From Saccharomycodes ludwigii (lineage: Eukaryota > Ascomycota > Saccharomycetes > Saccharomycodales > Saccharomycodaceae): a stretch of DNA of 64,000 bases. Both the position numbers and the translations under genes were made by a program. Below are positions 27,842-36,384 of the stretch, piece by piece. The stretch spans positions 675,501-739,500 of the forward strand of contig NC_060205.1 in assembly GCF_020623625.1 (NCBI RefSeq), written 5' to 3'. Position 1 is the first letter of the stretch. The number at the start of each line of letters is the position of its first letter. The notes under the pieces were generated by a model that did not search any database, was not told the DNA's origin, and saw only the letters and a list, made by a program, of their open reading frames with translations.

Positions 27842-30424
27842 ATGGCAAGTACACAGATGAAATGCAATAATAATGACAATGACCTGGTAGAGTTAAATGC
27901 CTTTTGCAATAGACTCAATAATAACTTGAAAATAGAAAATGCAAATTCAACCAGAGACTATGAAGAGGCTATTGCTGAATCTTGGGAAATATTTTCGAAA
28001 TTAAACAGTATTACTGATGGTGCTACTATTTCCACTGCCCTAAAAAATACTGAATATATTGAAAAAATGATTAATGAGATCGAAATCGTTTGGGTTAGAA
28101 GTTTCAAAGATCATAATGTATCTAGACAATACCTATTAAACTCTATTTGGGGTCACAATAATAGAGATCTTGCTAGGCATTTTGAATTGATTTTTAAATT
28201 AAATGTTAATTTTATATCTAATAACATGAACTCCAACAAAATACTTCATATTTTAAATATAGCTATTGAAGCATTAGACACTAACCCCAATAGTACTGAA
28301 TTTTTACCCGTTGAACTACACACTCTTTTGAAAAAAAATGGTTCAAACTTGGTTTGTTTAGAGTTTATTACCTTGTTGTTAAAAAACGATAAAATTTTAA
28401 AAAAATTGAAATTTCAAGACGTTGAATTTTTGGTTCCTATTCTGGCTAAAAACTTTGTTGATTTATCAAATATCAGCATCACCACATCAAGCTCCACTCT
28501 ATACTTTCAGGAAATTTACAAAAACAAAGGTAATGCATTTATTATTATGATTTTCAGTGAATTGAAGCGTTTAGATGAACATCGACTTGAACTCAAGTTT
28601 ATTGACTACATTAATTCTTTAATAGTTGAAGTAGAAGAACAGATAGATAATGGCGGTAAGTCGTTTGACATCATATTAACCTGTTTAATTGATTTATATC
28701 CTATTATGACACGTATTTGTTCTTCTATTTTTTTATCCTCGAATTTCCAAAAAATATTGATCGCTTCTGCCACAAATACTGCTAATAACAACAATATAAA
28801 AAATATTTTCAAATTGCTAAGTGTCGCATGCATTGACGAGTCTGTGCGTGTTTTCATTGCGGAAAATTATTTGGATGTTTTAATTAAATGTTTACAAATC
28901 GCTAATTTAAAATTGTTCTGTGCCGCAGTTTTGGTCAAAATATGGAATTTTACAAAATTGGTTAACGAACACAACGTTAACTTAACAGATTTAACCCAAA
29001 TATTCATTGAGGAAATATTATCTTATGATATGGACCATCAGGACGTCGTAATTGTTGGTACCACGTCATTTTATCCTGAATTAAAAAAAACGGAATCTGT
29101 AATTAACCAAAAAGTAACTGCGGAAAAACAGGAACTATCATTAGCCATAGAAAGTTTGAGTTATCTAAGTTTAAAAAAACAAGTTGGTCACATTATCAGA
29201 CAAAACGGTGATTTATGTTTAAAATTTTTTGATATTTTTAGAAATGATGATTATAGCTCTGAAACTTATGGTCTTTTGTCAATAATTTGCAATTCAATTG
29301 AACCACCCACTGATAATGAAAAGGAGCATAAGGATTTGGGAAATTTGGTAGGTACTCTTGCCGCCAAGGGAGAAGAAAGTTCTATGGACACTGAAGAGAC
29401 TAACGAAAACATTCACGATTTTGTGGAAGATTATATTTTAGATTTAGGCGTTATCAACTACATCATTGCACATTTTTCCAAATTTTCTTTAGGAAGTAAG
29501 GAACTGATTGGTAAATTATTCTATTATGTTTGTAAACATGATCGCGAATTCATTTCTGACTTGGATAAAACGGGTGACATTTTGATTTCCATTATCAGAG
29601 AAAAAATAGCAGTAGCTGGGTCTTCCTCTTTACGTTCTGTCATTGCTAATGATCCACCCTCACTCAGAGCATTGAGATTAATTTTGATGTTTAACGATCC
29701 AGCTAAGGTATTTTATAATCATGAAAAGGATATTCTAGAAGCCACAGTGCTTTTTATGGAAAGTCTACCGTCTCCGGATAGTGACAATGATCAAGGGATT
29801 AAGACTTATGAAAACTTGATAGCATTGAGCAATTTGGCATCTACTTCAAATAAAAAGTTGGTTAAAATTATTACATCCAATGGTAACACTACCAAGTATT
29901 GGGATAAGATTGAAAACCTCTTAATTGACTCAAATCATATGATTCAGAGATCTGCATTAGAGTTGGTAGTTAATATAATGGCTACAGATATAGAGAGTAC
30001 GGCCAAATTTTTCAATTACGATAATCCCAAAAGTTTGAAAAATTATAAATTATTGGTTGATTTTTTCCAGCTAAAAGATGTTAAATCTCAAGAGGCTGTT
30101 GCTTCCATTTTTTGCAATGTGGCACATATTCCATTCATATCTTCTTATTTCATTCACGATAAGAAATTAATCAGTAATTTATTGTGTATACTTAAGGAAC
30201 AAAGAAAGGATGAAGAATTAGTGTACAGAGTATTATTTTTAATTAAAACATTGTTAGAGGAGCATTTAGTGAGTGATAATGAGGAAACATTTGTTGGTAT
30301 TACTGATAATTTACAAAATAAATTAGCTTTTAAAAAGCTAGTTGAAAGTTATAAAAAAAAAAGCAATAGTAGTAATGGTGATGCTATTGTACAAGAATGT
30401 AATGATATATTAAAATATATATAA
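27842..30424 (+). CDS. SHE4: She4-type UCS-domain myosin chaperone
   Basis: Cytosolic UCS-domain chaperone that folds and stabilises myosin motor domains (Myo4/Myo5 in yeast), needed for ASH1 mRNA transport and endocytosis. 860 residues against about 789 in Sc. The armadillo-like repeats match well: LLSVACIDESVRVFIAENYLDVL, VLVKIWNFTKL, a SLAIESLSYLSLKKQV block, and in the UCS part YENLIALSNLAS and IQRSALELVVNIMA. The family match is clear by eye. An acidic low-complexity loop (about 500-530) accounts for some extra length. It precedes AKR1 in the same direction, as in Sc chr XV (YOR035C-YOR034C). Confidence 0.92.
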   Translation: MASTQMKCNNNDNDLVELNAFCNRLNNNLKIENANSTRDYEEAIAESWEIFSKLNSITDGATISTALKNTEYIEKMINEIEIVWVRSFKDHNVSRQYLLNSIWGHNNRDLARHFELIFKLNVNFISNNMNSNKILHILNIAIEALDTNPNSTEFLPVELHTLLKKNGSNLVCLEFITLLLKNDKILKKLKFQDVEFLVPILAKNFVDLSNISITTSSSTLYFQEIYKNKGNAFIIMIFSELKRLDEHRLELKFIDYINSLIVEVEEQIDNGGKSFDIILTCLIDLYPIMTRICSSIFLSSNFQKILIASATNTANNNNIKNIFKLLSVACIDESVRVFIAENYLDVLIKCLQIANLKLFCAAVLVKIWNFTKLVNEHNVNLTDLTQIFIEEILSYDMDHQDVVIVGTTSFYPELKKTESVINQKVTAEKQELSLAIESLSYLSLKKQVGHIIRQNGDLCLKFFDIFRNDDYSSETYGLLSIICNSIEPPTDNEKEHKDLGNLVGTLAAKGEESSMDTEETNENIHDFVEDYILDLGVINYIIAHFSKFSLGSKELIGKLFYYVCKHDREFISDLDKTGDILISIIREKIAVAGSSSLRSVIANDPPSLRALRLILMFNDPAKVFYNHEKDILEATVLFMESLPSPDSDNDQGIKTYENLIALSNLASTSNKKLVKIITSNGNTTKYWDKIENLLIDSNHMIQRSALELVVNIMATDIESTAKFFNYDNPKSLKNYKLLVDFFQLKDVKSQEAVASIFCNVAHIPFISSYFIHDKKLISNLLCILKEQRKDEELVYRVLFLIKTLLEEHLVSDNEETFVGITDNLQNKLAFKKLVESYKKKSNSSNGDAIVQECNDILKYI

Positions 30425-30701
30425 TGAACAGAAATATATTTAAATTTTGATGATTATGAAATAGAAAAAGAAAAAGAGAAAAAAAAAGATATAGTAAATT
30501 AATGATTATGAATTTATATGAATTACACTGTCTATTTGTACCTTATTTCCTTTATGTTTCAATGGTTGCTAACTTTCTTCTTGTTAAACAGCTATATTAC
30601 AATTTGTTAAATAAGGCTTAATGTTTTAAACGGCACAGTTGAAGCTCAAATCCGATCGGATTTCGGAGTGTTGTGTACATATAGCTTTTTTTTTTTTTTT
30701 T

Positions 30702-30737
<36 letters not shown>

Positions 30738-30883
30738 CCTTTTTTTTTTCCTTTTTTTTTTTTTTCTTTTTTATAAAAGTATAATATACATTTGTTTCAT
30801 AAATACTATTACGTGTATATGAAAAAGTCATAAAATAAAAACCATACAAACTAGAAGGGGAAAAAAAAAAAAAAAAATACAAT
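30425..30883. other. SHE4-AKR1 intergenic region
   Basis: 459 bp. It contains the 16-bp perfect palindrome AAATCCGATCGGATTT (30648-30663) and then long T-runs (about 30686-30770). The poly-A just before the AKR1 ATG is probably its 5' UTR. No gene is supported. Confidence 0.5.
30648..30663. promoter_or_regulatory. 16-bp palindrome upstream of AKR1
   Basis: AAATCCGATCGGATTT reads the same on both strands. The core CCG-AT-CGG is an everted CGG pair, a layout used by some Zn2Cys6 regulators. The factor is unknown. It lies about 220 bp before the AKR1 start. Confidence 0.35.
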
Positions 30884-33307
30884 ATGAGTAATATCACTCA
30901 AGCTTCAATCCTTAATTCTCAAGATAATGATGTGAATGAGGAACATAATATAGAAGATCAAAATTCTAATTTATCTTATGAGAGCTCATTAATACCAGTG
31001 AAATCAAATAAAAAAAATGATGATACTGATAACAGCAGCACTCATTTTATCGAAACTAATGATGCTTCTCAAGGAAAATATATCGAAAATGTTACCAATG
31101 ATTCCACTCAACAAAACAATGATAATGCAGTGTTATTGAAATACAAGGAGGCGTGTTCAGTAGGGGACCTAAAAACAGTTCAAGAATTGATTGAATCAGG
31201 AATAATTGAAATCAATCATGACTACGATAATATTGATGGTATATCTGGTTTACATTTAGCTAGTGTAAACAATAGATTATCAGTCGTAAAATATTTGGTA
31301 ACTAAAAAAGCAGATGTTAATTATAAGTGTTTGAATACACTATCTACTCCTTTACATTGGGCTGCGAGGTACGGTTATGTTTATATTGTGGATTACTTAT
31401 TAAAAGTTGGAGGTGCCGACTATACTCTTGTTGACAGCCAAGGTTTCAATCTATTACATTTATCTGTACATTCTTCTAATATTATGTTAGTTTACTATGT
31501 TTTGTTCTTTTTAGTGGATCCAGAATATAACCACAACCATGATCTGGGTAAGTTGGACATTAATGCTGTTGATAATAATGGAAGAACAGCTTTGTTATGG
31601 GCAGCATACCAAGGAGATAGACTAAGTGTGGATGCTTTATTGAAATTCAATGCTAGTACTCAAATCGTAGATGATCAAGGCTTTTCACCATTACATTGGG
31701 CAACAGCCAAAGGACAGATAAAGATTATTAATATATTGATCGAATATGGATCAGACGTGGCTTTGCAAACTAATGAAGGAAAAAATATTATGATCATAGC
31801 AGAAGAGATGAATACAACGATACAGTTACAACAAGCTCTTTATGAGTCTGGCTTTGATGGAAATTGTTTGCCCCTAAAAAAGTATTTTTCTAAACCAAAG
31901 GGTGCTAAAATGGTTGTATTTATAACACCTACAATATTGGTGGGATGCGTATTCAAAGCTTTTAGTATGATGAACTTTTTTTTAAGTTTATGTGTATTTG
32001 TTATTCCTTTATTATTAATAACCATGAAGCTTTTAAAAAGCTATGTGCTTCCATCCTTTTACTTGAAGAAGACATTTCGTAAAAAGAAAAATAGTGACCA
32101 AATTATAGGCTATTATTCTTTCCAATCAATGGTTTTAAAAACACCATTTATGCTAGGTGTTGCCGGTGCGATTATTTTTTGGATATTATACTGCCATTTA
32201 TTTAAAATCATTCCATATTTAAATAAAAAGGAAGGATTATTGTCACATTTTTTAACTAGCTTTCAATTTCTACTGTTTACTATTACCAGTACTGTCTTAT
32301 TAGTCAAATTGGTCTATTCTGATCCCGGTATTATTCCATATGATGAAGTTAATCATGAACAATCTAGACAAGCCATTGCAGAATTGATGAAATGTGGGAA
32401 ATACGATTCGAAAAATTTTTCATTGGAAACATGTATTAGAAAGCCATTAAGGTGCAAATATTCTAGCTTCCATAAAAAGTTAATTGCCAGATTTGATCAT
32501 TATTGTCCATGGGTATATAATGATCTTGGATTGTTCAACCATAAATTGTTTATATTTTTCGTTATCAGTGCATTACTTACAGGATTAAGCTTTTATCGTG
32601 TTTGTATGATATATTTTGATAACTTACCGGATGTTGAAGAGGAACTTTGCAGAAAACACAGAATAATTTTATTAGGAGACGATGATGAATTCTGTAATGG
32701 GTTTATACATGATAAATTTACGTTTAATATATTGGTATGGATTTTATTAAATTGTATATGGGTTTCGATTTTGTTGTTTACTCAATTTATGGAACAGCTG
32801 AAAGGTACGACCACTTATGAATTTATTGAATTGAAAAGAGAAATGAAGAGACAAGAAGATAATGCAACAAATAGCTATGTGAACGTGTTTTTTGAAACTG
32901 CACCAGAGGAATTATTTAAGCCTAGCGGGAATGGGGAGGATGAAGAAGATGACACAGGGTTGTTGCCAGATATTGAGCAAAACGGAACGAGTACCAATGT
33001 CCTTACCACAACCATGAATGCTAGTACAAGGAAATTATGTTTTGGACCATGTCTAGCATTAATTGGATTAGATCAGTGTATTGCGTTATTAAAAAGAAGA
33101 AGAAGTCATCTCTTATTGCCTACTAACTATGGATGGAAAACAAATTTGAAAGATTTTTGGTTGACTACTAATTTATCTGCACCAATTTTCCAAAGAATCT
33201 TTAGTTTGCATAGTTCTCCGCCACAAATGGCTTTATTGAATGGACAAATTGTTGATTATTTTGAGTTATATGAACTACCGAGACATTTAGATGAATATGA
33301 AGTGTGA
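30884..33307 (+). CDS. AKR1: Akr1-type ankyrin-repeat palmitoyltransferase
   Basis: Golgi protein S-acyltransferase; Sc Akr1 palmitoylates Yck1/2 casein kinases and also dampens pheromone signalling. 807 residues (Sc about 764). An acidic, Asn-rich N-terminus precedes ankyrin repeats from about 85 to 300 (GISGLHLASVNNRLSVVKYL, TPLHWAARYGYVYIVDYLL, GRTALLWAAYQGDRLSVDALL, GFSPLHWATAKGQIKIINIL). Membrane segments lie near 343-385 and 420-475. The catalytic box is DHYC (538-541, in RFDHYCPWVYNDLG), the Akr variant of DHHC, followed by two more membrane segments. Sc has two copies from the genome duplication, AKR1 and AKR2; this single gene stands at the place of both. Confidence 0.94.
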   Translation: MSNITQASILNSQDNDVNEEHNIEDQNSNLSYESSLIPVKSNKKNDDTDNSSTHFIETNDASQGKYIENVTNDSTQQNNDNAVLLKYKEACSVGDLKTVQELIESGIIEINHDYDNIDGISGLHLASVNNRLSVVKYLVTKKADVNYKCLNTLSTPLHWAARYGYVYIVDYLLKVGGADYTLVDSQGFNLLHLSVHSSNIMLVYYVLFFLVDPEYNHNHDLGKLDINAVDNNGRTALLWAAYQGDRLSVDALLKFNASTQIVDDQGFSPLHWATAKGQIKIINILIEYGSDVALQTNEGKNIMIIAEEMNTTIQLQQALYESGFDGNCLPLKKYFSKPKGAKMVVFITPTILVGCVFKAFSMMNFFLSLCVFVIPLLLITMKLLKSYVLPSFYLKKTFRKKKNSDQIIGYYSFQSMVLKTPFMLGVAGAIIFWILYCHLFKIIPYLNKKEGLLSHFLTSFQFLLFTITSTVLLVKLVYSDPGIIPYDEVNHEQSRQAIAELMKCGKYDSKNFSLETCIRKPLRCKYSSFHKKLIARFDHYCPWVYNDLGLFNHKLFIFFVISALLTGLSFYRVCMIYFDNLPDVEEELCRKHRIILLGDDDEFCNGFIHDKFTFNILVWILLNCIWVSILLFTQFMEQLKGTTTYEFIELKREMKRQEDNATNSYVNVFFETAPEELFKPSGNGEDEEDDTGLLPDIEQNGTSTNVLTTTMNASTRKLCFGPCLALIGLDQCIALLKRRRSHLLLPTNYGWKTNLKDFWLTTNLSAPIFQRIFSLHSSPPQMALLNGQIVDYFELYELPRHLDEYEV

Positions 33308-33712
33308 TGTTATATGCGAGATTGTATTTATTGTGTTTATACGATAGCTAATGACAGTAATTAAATACTAATGATATATGTATAGTCCAATATTATCATT
33401 TAAAATATAACTTTTTTTGTTTTTTTGTGACGTTTTTTTTTTTTTTTTTTTTTTCTTTTTTTTGGCGTTTTTTTTTTTTTTTTTTTTGTCGTTATGCTAT
33501 AATTGACGTGTTAATTTACCATAATAGGAAACAATAAAATTATTTTTCTTTCTTTCTTTTTTTTTTTCTTTCTTTCTTTCTTTCTTTTTTATTATTATTA
33601 TATTATTATTAGTATATAAGATAAAAACATCCTCTTGCACACAAAAACCACAAACTTTATCCAAAAAGGGCATTTTCTAGTTTCAACTTTGTAGACTAAA
33701 CAGGCAACTACA
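33308..33712. other. AKR1-EXO1 intergenic region
   Basis: 405 bp. It consists largely of poly-T blocks interrupted by cgt/ggcg (about 33411-33490) and a (TTTC)n stretch about 33545-33588. No gene or clear factor site seen. Confidence 0.5.
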
Positions 33713-35674
33713 ATGGGTATTCAAGGATTATTACCACAATTGAAAGATATTCAACAACCAACCACATTGGAAAGATATAGAGGATCTACGTTGGCGATTG
33801 ATGGGTATGCATGGTTGCATAGAGCAGCACATGGTTGCTGTTTGGAGCTAACATTGGAACAACCAACCAATAACTATTTACGGTTTTTAATCAAGAGATT
33901 AACAATGTTAAAATATCAATATAATATTAAGCCGTACTTGGTATTTGACGGTGCATCGTTAATAACTAAACAAAAAACAAACTTGAAAAGACAGGAAAGC
34001 AGGGAGAAAAACAAAAGCTTAGCATTGAAGTTTCATAGAGAGGGAAACTCAAAGTGTGCCTTTGAATATTTTGCCAAGAGTGTTGCTATAACGCCTGAAA
34101 TGATGAAATGTTGGATAGATTATTGTAAAAATAACGATGTGTCGTACATTGTAGCTCCATATGAGGCAGATCCACAGCTAGTGTATTTAGAAAAGATGGG
34201 ATTGGTCGATGGAATTATTAGTGAGGATTCAGATTTGTTGGTTTTCGGGTGCAATAGGTTAATCACTAAATTAAACGATAGAGGTGAATGCATTGAGATT
34301 TCAAAAGATGATTTTAAACGCTTGCCTATGAAATTTCCACTTTACGATTTGAATCAAGACGAATTACAAAATTTGGTAGTTTTATCTGGGTGTGATTATA
34401 CCAGTGGTGTCAATGGAATCGGAATAGTCAAGGCGATGAAATTAGTCAGAAAGTACAGAAAATTGGATAAAATAATATTATTGTTACAAAGGGATGACAA
34501 ATTGAGGAATGGTGCTGAATATTTAAAAGAATGTGAGTATGCCAAGACATGTTTCAAATACCAGCGTTGTTTCTCCCCAATTACCAATAAGTTAGTTACA
34601 TTAAATGACATTGAGGATGAAGATGTATTGAAAAATGTTAAAGATGAAAAAATTTTCCAATATATTGGATTAGCAATATCCAAAAAAACTGGTTTACGTG
34701 AAAATTTAATAAAAGACGACGAAATAGATCATGATCTACATAAGTTAATTGCAATAGGAAATAGATATCCAAATGATCATACTAAATGTTTAGTAAATAG
34801 AGAAATCATATTAGCAGCTGGTATGCCAACAACATACAACGATAATAGCATCACTACATCTATCAACGATAAGCCTAGATGTTTGAAAAGATCTTTAACA
34901 ATAGATTCATTTTTCATTCAGAAAAAGAAAAGGGAGACAGATGTGTCAATGGATACTTTTAATGGTACCAATATTGCTAAGAAAAAAAGTGAAAACGAAT
35001 CTGAAGGTATTGATTCAGTAATAGAAAAAAAAGTTAGAAAAAGGAAATTATGCGGTGGAATTAGTCTTGATACTGCGAATGGAGGTAATGTTGGTAGCAA
35101 ATTTTTCACGAAAAGTTTTGCTACAGTTAGTAGTATAAATACTTTATCGGTATGTAATAGTACTAATTCCAATTCTACTGTTGGTAAACAAGAGTATCTT
35201 TCAAATGGAATAGAGATAACTACTGAAAAGAGGCCATTGAAGGAAATTGAATCATCTGATGAATATAATGATGTAAATAGTGATACAGGAGCCAATGAGA
35301 TTATGAAAGACGATTTGTTACAAACAAAAATTAAGAAAAATAAAGAAGATGAAATAAAACTGGATGAAAACGTTATGGATGGAATTATTGAAACTAATAA
35401 CAATAGTGAGAAACAGATTAAGAAGACACCTATTTTGTTGTCTAAATATGCGTATTCTATCAAAGATAAGGATAAGGAAGTAATAAAAATACCATTAAGA
35501 GAGAAAGATGCTAATAGTAACATTAGTATAATTAAATCACATCTGAGACCTAGCATTAGAAGTAAAAGTAGTAGTATAAGTACAGTTGAAAGTAGTAGTG
35601 GTAGTGATGATAGTGGTATCAAAAGAAGAAGAACACCTTCTCTGACATTAAGTAGATTTATTTATAAGGAATAA
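33713..35674 (+). CDS. EXO1: Exo1-type 5'-3' exonuclease / flap nuclease
   Basis: Nuclear XPG/FEN1-family nuclease for mismatch repair, end resection and telomere processing. 653 residues (Sc Exo1 702). The N-terminal nuclease is intact: MGIQGLLPQLK, AIDGYAW (D30), VFDG (D79), APYEADPQL (E151, D153), SEDSDLL (D172, D174) and LSGCDYTSGVNGIG with the helix-hairpin-helix. In the disordered tail, SKFF (462-465) aligns with the Mlh1-binding MIP box of Sc Exo1 (RSKFF), and TIDSFF matches the IESFF stretch there. The last residues LSRFIYKE match the Exo1 C-terminus. This gene stands where Sc has the pair EXO1 (chr XV) and DIN7 (chr IV); the length and tail favour EXO1. Confidence 0.95.
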   Translation: MGIQGLLPQLKDIQQPTTLERYRGSTLAIDGYAWLHRAAHGCCLELTLEQPTNNYLRFLIKRLTMLKYQYNIKPYLVFDGASLITKQKTNLKRQESREKNKSLALKFHREGNSKCAFEYFAKSVAITPEMMKCWIDYCKNNDVSYIVAPYEADPQLVYLEKMGLVDGIISEDSDLLVFGCNRLITKLNDRGECIEISKDDFKRLPMKFPLYDLNQDELQNLVVLSGCDYTSGVNGIGIVKAMKLVRKYRKLDKIILLLQRDDKLRNGAEYLKECEYAKTCFKYQRCFSPITNKLVTLNDIEDEDVLKNVKDEKIFQYIGLAISKKTGLRENLIKDDEIDHDLHKLIAIGNRYPNDHTKCLVNREIILAAGMPTTYNDNSITTSINDKPRCLKRSLTIDSFFIQKKKRETDVSMDTFNGTNIAKKKSENESEGIDSVIEKKVRKRKLCGGISLDTANGGNVGSKFFTKSFATVSSINTLSVCNSTNSNSTVGKQEYLSNGIEITTEKRPLKEIESSDEYNDVNSDTGANEIMKDDLLQTKIKKNKEDEIKLDENVMDGIIETNNNSEKQIKKTPILLSKYAYSIKDKDKEVIKIPLREKDANSNISIIKSHLRPSIRSKSSSISTVESSSGSDDSGIKRRRTPSLTLSRFIYKE

Positions 35675-35727
35675 ACAAGCTCTAAGTTATGAAGATTATG
35701 ATAATATAAATTTTTTTTTTACTGTGT

Positions 35728-35766
35728 TGTGGGTGTGGGTGTGGGTGTGGGTGTGGGTGTGGGTGT
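35728..35766 (+). repeat. (TGTGGG)6 telomere-like tract, G4-capable
   Basis: Six perfect TGTGGG units plus TGT. The complement carries ACACCCACAC, close to yeast telomeric Rap1 sites. Six GGG runs with 3-nt loops satisfy a G-quadruplex pattern. It lies 54 bp after the EXO1 stop. Confidence 0.85.
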
Positions 35767-36041
35767 AGAAAGAGAAAGACAAAGAGAAAGAGAGAAAAAA
35801 AAAAAGAAATGTTAATTAATTATTATATATAAAAAGTACAAGATATAAATAAATAATTAATTTAGATCGTATTTTAGATATTTTATCGGTCAATGTGGAA
35901 ATATGGGAAATACCGAGGAGAAGGCGCGGAGGGATGGTGGAAAAGAAAGGACAACGAGGATTGAAATAGTGCGGAAAACCGAAATTGAAACCGAAATTGA
36001 AACCGAAAAGGGAAAGATTGTATTTGTAATTGTAATTGGGC

Positions 36042-36116
36042 CCCCTCTCTTTCCAAATTCCCTTTCATTCCCCTCTCCTTTCTTTAATTCCCCCCTCTTT
36101 TCTTGCATTGCCCCCT
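36042..36116. promoter_or_regulatory. Cluster of four STRE-like CCCCT elements
   Basis: CCCCT occurs at 36042-36046, 36070-36074, 36092-36096 and 36112-36116. The stress element bound by Msn2/4 is AGGGG/CCCCT. The cluster is 270-340 bp upstream of the HMS1-like start. A C/T-rich strand can produce such words by chance, so binding is inferred. Confidence 0.4.
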
Positions 36117-36384
36117 CCACTTTTTTTTTTTTTATTTTTTTATTTTTATTTCTCTTTCCCGCTGTGGTCAATTCTAAGTTTTTTTTTTTTTTTTTTTTAT
36201 TTCTTTTTTTTTTTTGTAAAGTTTCCTTTTCTACAATGTTCAAAATTGCCATGAAATACTTGCTAATTCCAAATTATTTATCAAATAACTTTAAACTGCC
36301 AACCCTTTTTTATATTTCCTAACTAACATACAAAAAAATATCAAAAACAACAACAACAACAACAACAACAACTTTAATAAAGTT

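Larger units (their letters stand above)
35675..36384. other. EXO1 downstream / HMS1-like upstream region
   Basis: 710 bp with unusual composition: a TGTGGG tandem tract (35728-35766), a purine-rich AGAAAG stretch, a 12-bp tandem GAAACCGAAATT repeat (about 35975-36009), a C/T-rich strand with four CCCCT elements (36042-36116), T-runs, and a (CAA)n tract about 36347-36371 just before the ATG. Open frames here (up to 139 codons) are low complexity and are not called. Confidence 0.5.

Noticed and set aside
34918-35622. 234-codon frame opposite the EXO1 tail
   Set aside because: It is antisense to low-complexity Ser/Lys/Glu codons, which give a Leu/Ser-rich shadow protein.
35903-36322. 139-codon and overlapping frames upstream of the HMS1-like gene
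   Set aside because: Phe/Pro/Lys homopolymer composition from purine and pyrimidine tracts; no homology seen; better explained as promoter DNA.
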